NCBI GenBank assembly: GCA_018114805.1
Contig: CP073042.1
Coordinates: 1 to 64,000, forward strand
Source of the DNA: Candidatus Streptomyces philanthi
Lineage (GTDB): Bacteria; Actinomycetota; Actinomycetes; Streptomycetales; Streptomycetaceae
Reading direction: 5' to 3'
DNA length: 64,000 bases
Shown here: in pieces, positions 1-10,746 of the stretch
Layout: each line of letters opens with the position of its first letter
How positions within the stretch are numbered: position 1 is the stretch's first letter
Notes under the pieces: generated by a model
The model's input: only the letters and a program-made list of their open reading frames with translations
Databases searched by the model: none
Told to the model about the DNA's origin: nothing
Position numbers and translations under genes: made by a program

Positions 1-6
1 CCCGCG

Positions 7-106
7 GACGGGGACCTCCGGGCTGCGCCCGTCACAGCGGACCGGCTCGCTTCGCTCACGCGGTCGCTCACGCTCCGCGTGAGCAGAGGCGGCTCGCTTC
101 GCTCAC
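7..106. repeat. Hairpin cluster resembling a Streptomyces telomere
   Basis: The window begins CCCGCGGA, the first eight bases of the archetypal Streptomyces telomere. The next 100 bases are packed with inverted repeats. GACGGG (7-12) pairs with CCCGTC (28-33). GGGC-TGC-GCCC (20-30) and GCTCACGC-TCC-GCGTGAGC (66-84) are perfect stems with three-base loops, the kind of tight loop known from telomere 3' overhangs. GGCTCGCTTCGCTCAC occurs twice (44-59, 91-106). Telomeric identity is inferred; I see no gene between here and 581. Confidence 0.4.
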
Positions 107-581
107 CGCCAGGTGGCACGCGCCCCGCGCCCGCCACCAATCGCAGGGCATCCAGCCCGCGTTGCGGGCCGGGGCCCGAGCAGCAGCAGAGGGGGGAGGG
201 GGGACAGGTGGTCGGGAGAGTGACGGGGACTTGGGGTCGGCCACCCGGAGGGGTGGGGCGAATTGAAGGGGCGTCAAGGTCCCGGATTGGCTGGCGTTAA
301 GGCAAGACTAACAGCTTCGAGCCACGTTCGAGGGAATCTCGGCTATTCTTTCTGCTTCATTTCTGCAGACTAGATAGACTCTGGACTCAGAGCACACCAC
401 TCCGGACCGCTCCGAGAGGTTATCGAGATCCACCTGGCCGCCTTGCCGGTGTTCCGGTGGGGCGGATCAGCCAGCCGATCGCGTCAGTCCAACCGTAGCC
501 CTTGTGGCCAAACTACGTGCAGGTTTCCCGTTTCCCGCCGCTCGAATCGACCGGACGGCACCGCAGGAGAAGGCAGGCGAT

Positions 582-3262
582 ATGTCGAGCACAGACCGCG
601 CTGATCAGCGCGAGGCAGCCCAGCGAGAAGCCATCGATGCGGTCGTGCACGCTCTGGAATTGCCTGCAAGATCACTTGTGACCGAACGAGGACTTCGAAC
701 GCAGGTGATCATGGCTACCGGGTCCGGGAAGACCCGGGTGACGGTCCGCAGCGCGGAGGAGCTCCAAGCGGGCCGTGTGCTGGTGCTCGTGCCTCGAAGG
801 ACCTGCTGACACAAACCGAGGCCGCGTGGCGCGAGGGGGGCGCAGGGGGCCGGTGATAGGGGTCTCTTCGTTGCAGGGTGAGGAGGTGCCCTTTCCCAAC
901 ACCACGGACGTGGACGAGCCGGTGGAGTCGACGCGGGGCCTGGACAAGGTCACCGTCTACGCCACATACGCCAGCCTCGGGCTCGGCAAGCTGAAGCAGG
1001 CGCACGCTGAGGGGCTGGCAGCGTGGGACCTGATCGTGGTGGACGAGGCCCATCGCGTTTCGGGCCGGATCGGGAAGCGGTGGGCGGTCGTCCACGACAA
1101 CCAGAAGATCCCGTCCCTGCGCCGCCTCTACATGACCGCCACGCCCCGGCTGTGGCAGCTCGGGGACGAGGACGAGGCCGGCGCACCGGGCGAGCTGGTC
1201 GCGAGCATGGAAGACGACCCCCGAGGGCCCCTTTGGCAGCCGCTGCTTCACTCTGACCCTCTCGGAGGCCATCGATCGGGGAATCTGTGCCCCCTACAAG
1301 GTCGTATGCGTGGACATCACTGACACCGCGCTCCAGGCCGCGCAGCTTCTGGGCGCCGAAGGCCGCTCGGCAGAGGTCCGCGGGGCCCGGCTCGCCGCGC
1401 TCCAGACAGCCCTGGTGAAAGCGTCCGCTGAGGAGAACTTCCGCCGCACGCTCGTCTTCCACCACGTCGTCAAGGAAGCCGAAGCCTTCGCGACCGGCCT
1501 TCCCGACGTCGCCGCGCAGCTGCACGCCAGCGACCCCGAGCTGTACCCGAAGACGATCCTGGGCGGACTGGGTCTATGGCGACCACAAGGCACTCCATCG
1601 CTGCCGGCTGCTCGGTGAGTTCGCGGCCGGGATCGCCTCGGACGGCACTGTGGTGGAGAAGTGCTTTCTGTGCTCGGTGAAGGTCCTGGGCGAGGGCGTC
1701 GACACCAAGAACTGCGACTCCGTGTACTGGGCGGACGTACGCGGCTCGATGCCCGACCTGGTCCAGGCCGTCGGCCGGGCGCTGCGGATGCAGCCCGGCG
1801 AGGGGAAGATGGCCTCGCTCGTGGTGCCGTTCCTGCTCGGGCCAGGCGAGACGGCGGACAACATGCTGACCTCCCGGGCGTTCGGCGGGCTCGCCAAGCT
1901 CCTGGAGGCCCTGCGGGCCCACGACGCACGGGATCGTGGAGACCCTTGCGGAGCAGCAGGCCACGAGCCGCTACAAGCTTATCAGCAAGGACGAGAGCGG
2001 GAAGAGCGTGGGCGGGAGCGGTGAGGGCTTCGGGGCGTCAGCGCTCCCGCCAAGGCCCTGCTGAAGTTCTCCACGCCCCGCGACCCGGCCGCCCTCGCGG
2101 CGTTCATCAACCTGCGGGTTCTCAACCCGGAGCACGAGCACTGGCGGCGCGGTGTGGAGGCCGCCGTGATCTACGCCCGCGAGCACGGTGACCTGCGGGT
2201 GCCGTTCACGTTCCGCGTGCCCGCCGTCGACGACCAGGAGGCGGAGGGCGAGGGGTGGCCGGCCTCGCTCGCCGGGTTCCCGCTGGGGCAGTGGACCGCC
2301 GACGCGCGCCGGTTCTACGCCCGCGGCGACATGGACGAGGACCGCATCGCGCAGCTGGAGAAGCTCGGCATGGTCTGGTCCCACTTCGACGTCGCGTGGG
2401 AAGAGGGCCTGTCCGCCGCCCGCGGGTGGGCCGAAGAGAACGGGCACCTCCTGGCCCCCCTGGACGCCATCTACCAGGGGTACCGGGTGGGGATCTTTTT
2501 GAAGAACGCGCGGGCCGCCGCCCGCAAGGCCTGGGAGATCGAGCAGCGGCGTGCCGAGGGGCTGCCGGTGGAGTCGTCGGCCGGGGCGCTGTCGGAAATG
2601 CGGCGCGAGCAGCTGGAGGAGATCGACGCCTCCTGGTGCTCGAGCTGGCCGGTCACCTGGCAGCGCTGCTTCCACCTGGTGAGGATGCACCTGGACGCCG
2701 GTGAGGCACTGCCCACCGAGGCGGGCGACGTCGTGCGCCAGAGCGAGGACCTCGGACGGTGGGTGCAGTCGCGGTCCGGCTCGGCTGGGACCAGCTCACG
2801 ACGGTGCAGCAGTGGATGTGCGAACACGTCCTCGGCATCACACCCACATCCGAGGACGAGAAGCCGAAGCCGCGCCGTACGCAGGCCGACAAGTGGGCGA
2901 TGAACTACGAGGCCGCCAAGCAGTTCTACGAGCGTGAGGGGCACCTTCAGGTTCCGAGGAAGCACGTCGAGCGGATTGTCGGCGAGGACCAGGAGGAGCG
3001 GGAGCACAAGCTGGGCGCCTGGGTCGGGAATCAGCGAAGCCGGGCGGCGACGCTGTCACCGGAGCAGATGGAGCTGCTGTCCGCGATCGGGATGCGGTGG
3101 TCCTCACTGCCCGCGGTCGGTAAGTCCACCCCGGCACAGCCCGCTCCGCAGCCCGTGTCTCCCGCGGTTCCGAGGCATCGGCCGGGACGGGAGCACCACG
3201 CTGGTCCATCATTCGGGCCGCCCTCCGAGCGGGAGAGCTACAGCTACTGGGACAACCTCTGA
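582..3262 (+). pseudogene. DEAD/DEAH-box helicase with helicase-associated domains, multiply frameshifted
   Basis: A superfamily 2 helicase broken into at least six reading-frame segments. The start ATG at 582 follows a GGAGAAGG ribosome site. In order: Walker A ATGSGKTRV (about 711-737), motif II VVDEAHRV (about 1036-1060), motif III MTATPRLW (about 1132), and motif VI QAVGRALRM (about 1765). The second half (about 2050-3250) carries repeated Trp/aromatic-rich helicase-associated repeats, for example WEEGLSAARGWAEENGHLLAP and FYEREGHLQVPRKHVER. Such helicases are frequent near Streptomyces chromosome and plasmid ends (the ttrA-type genes), matching the telomere-like start and the tap-tpg pair. 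With this many frame changes it is probably non-functional, though some changes could be sequence error. Confidence 0.8.
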
Positions 3263-3325
3263 CCGCTCCCCGCCTCAGCGCGATCCGGTTTGGATCGCTC
3301 ACCGCACCGACCAGGAAGGAAGCGC

Positions 3326-4611
3326 GTGAACACCGACGGCACCGACCAGAGGACCGACGTGACGACAGCCAGCAGCGATGCTGAGATCCGTGTAGAAGTC
3401 CGCCGGGAGGTCACCGGCCTGACGCGGGAGCAGCTGGGCGACCTGATCGCCACCGGCGAGGGCGGAACGGGCCCTGCAGCAGGGCACAGGGCGGCGGTGC
3501 GGATGACGGAGCTGAAGCGTATCCGGGATATCGGTGTCGCACCAGGTTTTCGGCGCGTACACGCCCGCCGGTGACCCGGAGGAGCGCGGGCAGGGGCACC
3601 CCGCGTCGGGTGGAGTACGGCCGCCCGAGGAGCGGGGGCTCTACCAGGTGCTCGCCAGGTGCACCGAGCCGGAGCACCCCGGCGCCTCGGAGGTGACCAA
3701 CCTCGCCACCGCCGACTCGGTTGAGGAGGCCGCGGTGGTGGTGCGCCGCGCGAAGGAGGGCAACCTCTACGGCCCTCCGGGCCTGTACCGGATCGTGGAG
3801 GTCTTCGAGGGCACCCCTTCGACGTCCGCGCGACACATGCGGGACGCGATCTCGCAGGCCGGCTCCGAGATCGGACGTGCCGCGGGCGCCGTGGTCGGCG
3901 CGTACCAACCCGGCCCCGACGCGAGCGAGCTGTTCGAGGTGCTCGCCGACTTCTTCCACCGCACCGTCGTCTACCCCTGGCACCTCGCCTACCCCGGCGA
4001 TCGGGGCGACGGCAGCACCCCCCAGCGCAACCGCACGGCAGCGACCACGGCCGTACTCTGGCCCGCCTGCTCATGGCCCCACCTGGAAGCCCTGGACACG
4101 CCGCTGGCGACCACAGCCGCCTCCAGCGCCCTCCCGCTCACCCCCATTCAGCAGGCCGACCTCGCCTGCCCCGTCAGAGACCCCGGTGGAGGAACCAGCC
4201 CCAGCCGCGGCGCCGCTGTACGCAAGGCGCGTCCTAGCGGTGGCGGAAGGGTTCACGTGGGCCGTGGCGGCGCCGGGGACGCGGCACTGGCCGGACGGTG
4301 GGGACTTCCTGGACGTCGCGCTGAGTGCGGTGGGCAACGAGGAACGCGCGGGGTACATCGAGCGCCTGGAGGCGTTCGTGGAGGGGCACCGCGACCGCCT
4401 GGAGGAGCTGCTGCGGGCGTACGGGCCGGGCAGTCGGCCCGCGTCGCACGGCCGGTACGCGCTGGTCGGGCAGCCGGAAACGCTGGTCATCCTGGAGCGG
4501 ATAGAGACCAACCCGTTCCTGCTGCGCGGCCGGTGGGAGGAGGAGCTGGAGACCGTCTTCCTGGACGACCTCGAGTTCGCGTGGGGGCCGCGCATCCGCC
4601 TCAGCCGGTAA
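3326..4611 (+). pseudogene. Unrecognised protein, frameshifted
   Basis: I do not recognise this protein. A GTG at 3326 preceded by AGGAAGG opens a frame beginning VNTDGTDQRTDV; the frame changes near 3535 (at IRDIGVA/HQVFGAYTPAG) and again near 4190. The acidic C-terminal part (about 4190-4611) reads smoothly to LEFAWGPRIRLSR. The middle is rich in Glu, Ala and Pro and has no obvious membrane segment. It could be one gene of about 430 residues or two adjacent genes. It follows the helicase by about 60 bp on the same strand and ends at a clear hairpin terminator. Confidence 0.5.
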
Positions 4612-4612
4612 G

Positions 4613-4651
4613 CAGTGGGGCCGGGCAGGGTGATCCTGTCCGGCCCCACTG
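4613..4651. terminator. Hairpin terminator between convergent genes
   Basis: Arms 4613-4629 and 4635-4651 pair at 16 of 17 positions around a five-base loop (GTGAT). It lies directly after the plus-strand stop at 4611 and before the minus-strand stop at 4660, so it may serve both directions. Confidence 0.7.
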
Positions 4652-4659
4652 TCGTCAGG

Positions 4660-4884
4660 TCAGCCCAAGTCGAGCGTGTCCTGGGCGAAGTCGGCGGCGG
4701 CCGGGGTGGGCGGGGGCGCCAGCGGTCCGGCCGGGCGGGCGGCCTTCCAGCGTTCGGCCAGCTCGTCCTTCCAGCCCTTCGGCGGGGGCCACGGAACGCC
4801 CCAGGCGGCGAGCTGGTCCCGCTTCCACCCGCCGGCGGGCGTGCGGGCGGCTTCGACCTCTTCGGGCGAGGGCAGATCAGTCAT
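4660..4884 (-). CDS. Small hypothetical protein (74 aa)
   Basis: Intact short gene reading MTDLPSPEEVEAARTPAGG onward. It is rich in Trp, Lys and Pro (WKRDQLAAWGVPWPPPKGWK), a two-tryptophan pattern typical of small Streptomyces proteins on plasmid-like islands. There is no signal peptide or membrane segment. Its start lies two bases after the stop of the upstream gene (4887), so the pair is almost certainly co-transcribed. Function unknown. Confidence 0.6.
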   Translation of the reverse strand: MTDLPSPEEVEAARTPAGGWKRDQLAAWGVPWPPPKGWKDELAERWKAARPAGPLAPPPTPAAADFAQDTLDLG

Positions 4885-4886
4885 GA

Positions 4887-5237
4887 TCAGCGGCCGCCCA
4901 TGAGGAGCAGGGCCGACGCCGGGTTGGCGAGGCTCTTGCCCAACTGCTCGCTGTCGGCCGCGACCGTCCGGAGTTCCGCAGCGGTCGTGGCCACTTCGGT
5001 CTTGACGTCGCCCTGCTCGACCGTGACCTTGTCGCTCTTGGCCAGCAGCTCCAGGACGTCGGCAGTCTGGTCGAACGCCTGCGGGAGCCGCTCGACCAAC
5101 GACTTCAGCGCCTGGGTGGCCCCCGACAGCGCGGGCGCGGACAACTCCTGCGCGTCGTCCAGCACCACGCGGTTGAACTCTTCGATCAGGTCCCGGGGTT
5201 GACGCACCGACTGCGCCGGATCCGTCTTCGCCGCCAT
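4887..5237 (-). CDS. Hypothetical coiled-coil-like protein (116 aa)
   Basis: Start chosen at ATG 5237 (MAAKTDPAQSVRQPRDL), preceded by GAGGGGCAAGAAC; an upstream start at 5285 is possible but lacks a ribosome site. The sequence is almost entirely helix-favouring with regular Leu spacing (QALKSLVERLPQAFDQTADV, TTAAELRTVAADSEQLG), suggesting a helical bundle or coiled coil, and ends ASALLLMGGR. Its placement beside a replication-relaxation gene suggests a plasmid or integrative-element accessory protein. I do not recognise the family. Confidence 0.6.
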   Translation of the reverse strand: MAAKTDPAQSVRQPRDLIEEFNRVVLDDAQELSAPALSGATQALKSLVERLPQAFDQTADVLELLAKSDKVTVEQGDVKTEVATTAAELRTVAADSEQLGKSLANPASALLLMGGR

Positions 5238-5342
5238 GTTCTTGCCCCTCGCCGCTGGAATGGTGGTCCTCAGTCTCCCCACCACCGGCCGGCCGGGCGG
5301 ACCGGTACGTGTACCCGTCGCCCGGCCGCCCGCGTGCTCGGC

Positions 5343-6983
5343 TCAGCGGCGCAGGCGCGAGAGCCAGCCGGTCTTCTGCTCGGGCACGGCCGGCTCCTGC
5401 TCCTGGTCGCGTTCCTCCTGCCGGGGGCTCACACCCCAGGCCCGGTCCAAGTCGGACTCAAAATGCTGGTCGCAGTCCCCGCACAGAGACGGGCGCTTCG
5501 CCGGGGAAAGGGCCCCGCTGACGCGCGCGGTCGCCTTCCATCGTTCATCGGTGAACGCGGCACCGCACTCGGTGCAGACGGGACGCTCGGGTGCGGGCCA
5601 GAAGTCGTCCGACCCGGCCTCACCACGTACCGGCTCCTGGCGCTCCTGCGTGCCAGCCGCTGGACTGACGACGGGACCGGCCTTCTACTTGCAGTCGTCG
5701 CACAGGTGCGGATGGGAGTTCTTCGGGGTGCCCCAGTCCGTCGCCTGTGCCGCCTCCCACCGTTCGTCGGTGAACTTCGCCCCGCAGCCGGCGCAGACCG
5801 GCCAGCGGGCCTCACGTTCAGCTGCCTTTTTCGCGGCCTGCTCCTGCGCCGCGCGCTGCACCTTTGCCTGGTGCTCCTTCTGAGCACGCGCGGCCTCTTC
5901 CCGGGCGCGGGCGTCGGCGGCCACGCGGCGGGGTTGCCGATCGCCTCCAGGAGCGGCTGCATGTGGTCGCGGCCGAAGCGGAGAAACACCGCTCCGGTCG
6001 GGTCGTGCTCGCTGAGGTTCTCCAGGGTGGCCGCGATGATCGGGATCTTCCCGTCATAGAGGTGGTAGCCCTCGCGCTGCCACTCTCCTTTCCAGAGGTG
6101 GCGGGTGAGCTCGATCAGGCGCGCGGCGGTGCGGTCGGGGTTGCGCTCGCCGAGCCGGTTGAACACCAGCAGCACGGGCGGATGCGGCGCATCGCCGTAC
6201 CGGCCCTCAGGGGCCGTCCAGCGCGTACGCCAGATCGGGCGCTCCGTGCCGTCGGTGTCCTTCGCGGTGCGGCGGAAGAAGCGGGCGTACTTCTCCAGCT
6301 TGGTGGCGAGCTCCTCTGCGGTCTCATGGCAGTTGTCGACCTCGATGAACAGCAGCGGCACTCCGTTCTGCGGGGCGGTGAGCACGAGGTCGGCCTGGGC
6401 GCCACCCTTGCCGGGCGCGTTCCAGGTGCCGGTGGCGGGCAGCGGGACATCGGTCCAGTACGAGGCGATGGTGCCGATGCCGCTCGGTGAGTCGACGGCG
6501 GCCTGGGCGGCGGCTTGGACGTGCGGCGGGTCGTCGGCGAGCTTGGCCATGTTCGGCTTCGGGCGCAGCAGTGCGATCACGGTCTCGTTGACGGCCATCG
6601 GGTGGGACGCTCCGCTGGAGCCCGCGCCGCGCGCGGTGGAGCCCCATCTGTCTCTCCCACGCCGGGCGCCGCAGCTCGTAGGAGGCGGCCTCCAGGCCCT
6701 TGGGGGTCAGGTTGCGCAGGGCGTCGCCGGTCTCGGTGGAACCGCCGTTCTCGGATAGGCCGTGCCCCCGCATGTCGGAGAGTGCGGCGGTGTGCGAGGC
6801 GGTGCGGGCCTGCTTCCGCTTCGACGGGGTCGGCTTGTCGGCGTGCCGGAAGGTCAGGTGTGGTGCGCTGATCTGCTGGATCTGATCAGCCGTGGCCACC
6901 TTCAGCACTCCGAGCACGCGCAGCACGTCGCCGCGGTAGCTGTTGGTCGACCCGGCCGGGTTGGTCTTCCGCTTTCCCGCCAT
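5343..6983 (-). pseudogene. Replication-relaxation family protein with two C-terminal zinc ribbons, interrupted
   Basis: Start at ATG 6983 (MAGKRKTNPAGSTNSYRGDV). The N-terminal winged-helix-like part (RVLGVLKVATADQIQQIS) and the central region with PLLFIEVDNCHETAEELATK and PVLLVFNRLGERN match the replication-relaxation (Replic_Relax) family of actinobacterial plasmids and integrative elements. Frame changes occur near 6620 and 5925. After them come an Ala/Glu/Lys-rich helix and a four-Cys ribbon (VCAGCGAKFTDERW...LCDDC); an in-frame TAG (5685-5687) then precedes a second, similar ribbon (VCTECGAAFTDERW...LCGDC) in the same frame, ending GWLSRLRR at 5343. The two ribbons are clearly related. 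Read-through, sequence error or recent truncation could explain the TAG. Confidence 0.7.
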
Positions 6984-7770
6984 CAGCTCCGCGCTTCGTT
7001 GCTCGCGGCAGGCGGGCCGGCCGTCGCCGCGGCTGGTGCCGGCGGCTGGGCCCGGCCTGGGAGGACGTCCGGGCTCCCCGGAACCCGATGCTCTCCTCCA
7101 TATAGAGGAGGGAAGAGGGTGACGGCGCGGCTTCCGCGCCGATTGTGGCCCTGACAAAGAGTTTTCCTCCGGCCTCGGGTGCCGGGCACCAAAGGGGGTT
7201 CCCCAGGGCCCTTCCAAGGGGACGCCCAGGGGGTCCTCCAGGGCTTGCCCGGCGCGGGCCGGCCTTCCGGTGTGATCGGCCCAAGCAGTGCCCGTGCCCG
7301 GCCCTCGGGTCAGTGGTCATCATCGTCTGGTCTCCCTCGCTGCCCCGACCGGGACGGCCGTTGCCAAAGGAACAGCGTGCAGGGGACCCCCTTGACCGCG
7401 GTCTGACCGGTGCCGGTAGCGGACCTGGTCAAGGAGAAACGCGGCAGCGGTCAGGGCGGTAGCGGAAGTGGGCAAGGGGTCATGGTCGCGCGCGTGGTCG
7501 GACCGATCACGCGGTCAAGGGGGCCGGTTTTAGCCCTTGCAACCCTGGTTCGTCAGCTTGGGTGGGCCTTTGTCCAAAGGCTGACCGGCTGGCCCTGCTG
7601 GAACGTCACCGTGAACGGCACGGCGCGTCCGTACGTCAGGAGCTCCCCCACGTCCCCCATCCTTCCCTCGCTGTCCCCGCGCCCGGCCGAGCTCGGCTTC
7701 GGCAACGTCCTGGCCATGAAGGCCGGGAGACGGCGGCCAGGCCGCGCGGCTCGCACCCGAAAAGGAGTCG
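6984..7770. other. Intergenic region upstream of replication-relaxation gene
   Basis: I find no convincing gene here. A short palindrome CTCCTC-CATATA-GAGGAG lies at 7093-7110, about 110 bp upstream of the minus-strand start, and could be an operator. From about 7170 to 7540 the strand is rich in short AAGGGG/GTCAAGG-like strings (for example near 7428, 7470 and 7515) without regular spacing. Such a region beside replication and transfer genes could hold an origin, but nothing in the sequence proves it. Confidence 0.3.
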
Positions 7771-7826
7771 ACGGGTAGACCACCGATCCGAGCGCGGATT
7801 TCCTCGCGCTGGACAAGGTCGGGTGC

Positions 7827-8029
7827 GTGCTGCTGTCCGCACTGCGGGACTGGACACTGGACTCCCCCGACACGGCGGCGTTGGGCATCGCCCGCAACAT
7901 CCCGGTTCACGGCGAACGTCGTCCCGGACCCCGACCACGCGCGCACCACCGAAACCCTGGAGGCGATGCGCAACGAGCTCCTGGTGCTGGCGCACGCGGC
8001 GAACTCCGCACCCGATGCGACCCGCTGAC
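7827..8029 (+). pseudogene. Short remnant of an unrecognised protein
   Basis: A coding-like stretch reads ADFLALDKVGCVLLSALRDW then DSPDTAALGIARNI in one frame and, after a frame change near 7905, NVVPDPDHARTTETLEAMRN followed by ELLVLAHAANSAPDATR and a stop at 8029. The two halves join into a plausible helical protein of about 75-85 residues. No ATG is available upstream before an in-frame TAG at about 7776, so the start is either GTG 7827 or lost. I do not know the family. Confidence 0.35.
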
Positions 8030-8137
8030 CGCACCACCGCTCCACCACAGCGCTCGGTGGAACGGTGGAGCGCCCATCCAGTGCGCGCACCGGTGCAGCC
8101 GGCGCCCAGGAGAGGTGCGCACCGGGTGGGCGCGGTG

Positions 8138-8185
8138 CGGTGTGTTTCTCTTCGACCTGGGCTCAGGTCAAAGAGAAACACACCG
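8138..8185. repeat. 22-bp inverted repeat with 4-bp loop
   Basis: Arms 8138-8159 and 8164-8185 pair at 21 of 22 positions around GGCT. The arms contain GTGTGTTTCTCTT and its complement and are AT-rich compared with their surroundings. It lies between the small remnant gene and the 3' end of the relaxase. A second, smaller hairpin, CCACTC-GGTG-GAGTGG, follows near 8240. Possible roles are terminator for the minus-strand relaxase or a replication/transfer site. Confidence 0.6.
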
Positions 8186-8311
8186 AGTGGATGCACAGCC
8201 CCACTCCCGTCGATGGCGTCCACTTGCACCCGGTGGGCTCCACTCGGTGGAGTGGGGGCGGGGCCGTCGTCGGTGCGCACCACCGCACCGGGTGCGCGCC
8301 ATCAGGTTCAC

Positions 8312-10149
8312 TCAGTGGCCGGCCTCCCGGCCGCGGTGCGGTCCGGGTTGCTGTGGGCGGTGCGCTTGCTGGTGGTCCGCGCGCACCGGGCTCGTCGGGC
8401 GCACCGCGCTGGCGTCGACCTGTGTGGTGTGGCGATCCGAGCGGGCGCGGGCGTCGTTGACCATCTTGGTAGCCGCGTCCTGGAGACAGCGCAGCCGGTC
8501 GGCGGTGAGATCGAGGGCTTCCACGTCCGTGCGAGATGCCCGCAAGGCCCGCAGCGCTGTCATGTCGGTGGTGGTGCGCAGCTGCTCGCGCACCACCGCG
8601 CTCGCAAGGACGGCGCGCTCGTACTGGAGCGGGATGCGGGGGATCTCCCTCCCCCCGCGTCCTGGCCCGGGGGCCGGAGCGCGGCCGGCTCGCCGGGATC
8701 GGCCTGGGACTGCCGGTCCGGATCGGACGCGGAGGTGGGTGGGCGGCGGGCGGGGAGGTCGGATAGGGGCCACCGGGCAGTGTAGAGGCAGTAGCCGGCC
8801 TCCAGGCCGCGTACGGTCTTCGGCTCGCCGATGTCCAGGCAGTGGGTGGCGATGGCAGCGGCCACGATCCGGTCGTCCAGGCCGGGGTGGCGGGGGCGGG
8901 CGCGTAAGACGAGGGCGAGGTGGCGGCGGGCTTCGGCGAGCAGGTGCAGGCGGTGGAAGCGGCCGCCTTTGTCCATCACGAACACCGTCGCTGTGACGAC
9001 GACGGCCGCCAGAGCGACGTCGACCACGGCGGCGACCCGGGCCCGGGTCGCGGCAGCCGCGGCACGGGCGTGCTCGAGGAGGGAGGTGATGACGTCGGCG
9101 GCGACACCGGAGGTGAGGATCGCGCTCGCCTTCCACCGCTCGCGCAGCTGCGCGAGCGGCCGGGCCGATTGCTTGGGCGGGCGGGTCTTGCGGGCGGCGA
9201 TCTGGTTCAGCTTGGCCCGGGCCCGCTCGGAGACCACGGGCAGGAACCGCGGCTCGCCATCGTCGTCGACGGCGGTGACGTACTGGTGCTCCAGCTCGGC
9301 GAGGCAGGCGGCGATCTGGTCGCTGCGCCGGGAGGTCCAGCGAATCAGCTCGTGCGGCACCCCGGCGATCTCCATCACCGGCCGGCGCCCCGAGGTGACG
9401 ATGCGCGGCTCGGTCGCCAACCCCAGCGCCTCGCAGACCTCCGCGGCCACGAGCTCGTTGTAGAGCGCGGAGGCGGCCACGGTCTTCTCGTACAGGGCCG
9501 TGGTGTGGATCGAGCCCCACTTCCCGTCCAGGCGCTGCCCCTTCACCGACAGCAGCAGATGGTCATGGAGCAAGGGGCGTCCGGAGCGCGCCTGGTAGTG
9601 ACGAAAACGCGCGGCGACCAGACCACCGGGCGGCCGTACCCGGTAGATGGCGTCCGTGCCGTACCGGATCATCGCGACCTCATCCTCGATCCACTCCAGC
9701 ACCCGCTCGATCGCGTGCTCGTGCGCGGCCTCGATCACTAGACGGGTACCCTCGTTTCCCAACGCCCACAGGAGGTAGATCGTCGGCTGCGGCCGGAACA
9801 CCAGGTCGACCCCGGTGACCGTCACGCGGCGTCCGAGGGCGCCGGCCTTGAACGCCTTCTTCGGGGAGTCGCCCGCGGCGAGCCGCTCGGCCTCGATCCG
9901 GTCCGCGTACGGGTGCCGGCCGCGCTCGCCGAAGAGGTTCCGCACCTGCGCCTCGGTGACCTCCTCCCCCGGCCCCAACCCGAGCGCGGCAAGCCCGCGG
10001 CCCATCCACCGGCCGGCCGCGACACCGACTTGCTCCTGGGCTGCGCGCAGCGGCGTGCGGGGCGGGCGAGGGCTGTCACCAACAACGGTCTGGCGCAGGT
10101 AGTAGCGGTGCATCTGCCCGTACCGGACGACTTCGATCTCCACTGTCAT
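8312..10149 (-). CDS. TrwC/MobF-type relaxase, C-terminal frameshift
   Basis: Conjugative relaxase that would nick and bind the transfer origin. ATG at 10149 begins MTVEIEVVRYGQMHRYYL. The first ~500 residues read in one frame: VTVTGVDLVFRPQPTIYLLW (family FDLTFSPPKSVSLLWAL motif), then a histidine cluster SGRPLLHDHLLLSVKGQRLD that provides the metal ligands, and SIHTTALYEKTVAASALYN. After about 8680 the frame changes; the true C-terminus reads LQYERAVLASAVVREQL on to a stop at 8312. It lacks the long helicase domain of TrwC/TraI, so it is the short type common on actinobacterial elements. A single indel may be error. It stands alone on its strand, about 290 bp from the small plus-strand gene at 10443. 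Confidence 0.75.
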
Positions 10150-10442
10150 ACAGCCACGTCACACGGCTGTGACCTGCAAGAAAGGCCGATCAGCCCAGCA
10201 TCCCGCCAGGCAGGAGCAGCAGCAGGACTTTCTTCTCCGACGCCCGCCGGGCGGGAAGCAGCCCCGGGCCGGACGCGAATGTCATCGCTCTCCGGCAGCA
10301 CGCACCTCACGACCTGAACGACACCGACAAGCACCACTGAGCACCACCGCACGCCAAGGAACGAGCACCGCCAAGGAAGCACCGCCACACCAGCCCCCGG
10401 CACCAGCCAGGGGCTGCTTCGTGCTGCCCGCAGGAGACCACC

Positions 10443-10694
10443 GTGCCCACCTTCGAGACCCTCCCCCGCTTCGCCACTGACCTCCAGCACCTCACCCCCG
10501 CCCAACGCCGACGCTTCCGCCACGTCGTCCTGGCCGCCTTCGTCCCCGACCTGCGCACCGGCCGCCAGTTCCGCCCCGGGTTACGAATCAAAGGGCGTGC
10601 GCTGCGCTCCCGGCGTCTACGAGCTCACCTGGGCGGGCAACGGCCGCGCGACCTGGGCGTACGGAACCGAGCGGATAGGCGGCGTGTTGACTGA
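10443..10694 (+). CDS. Small protein, RelE/ParE-size, truncated at element junction
   Basis: GTG at 10443 (VPTFETLPRFATDLQHLTPA) opens a basic small protein. The frame as given changes near 10590; corrected, it reads APGVYELTWAGNGRATWAYG, a beta-rich pattern similar in size and style to RelE/ParE-fold toxins, although I cannot confirm the family. After GGVLTELNS the sequence turns abruptly AT-rich (10694-10745) and runs into the recombinase genes, so the C-terminus appears replaced by the inserted element. No antitoxin-like partner is visible upstream, only about 290 bp of non-coding sequence. Confidence 0.4.
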   Translation: MPTFETLPRFATDLQHLTPAQRRRFRHVVLAAFVPDLRTGRQFRPGLRIKGRALRSRRLRAHLGGQRPRDLGVRNRADRRRVD

Positions 10695-10746
10695 ACTAAA
10701 TTCGACGTTTTACCAGGTCAGAAGGTTTTTCTGTTAGCTTCTCGGC

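Noticed and set aside
7562..8996. Overlapping long plus-strand frames
   Set aside because: Composition is Arg/Pro/Gly-dominated and most of the stretch is opposite the relaxase; only the short 7827-8029 remnant reads like protein.
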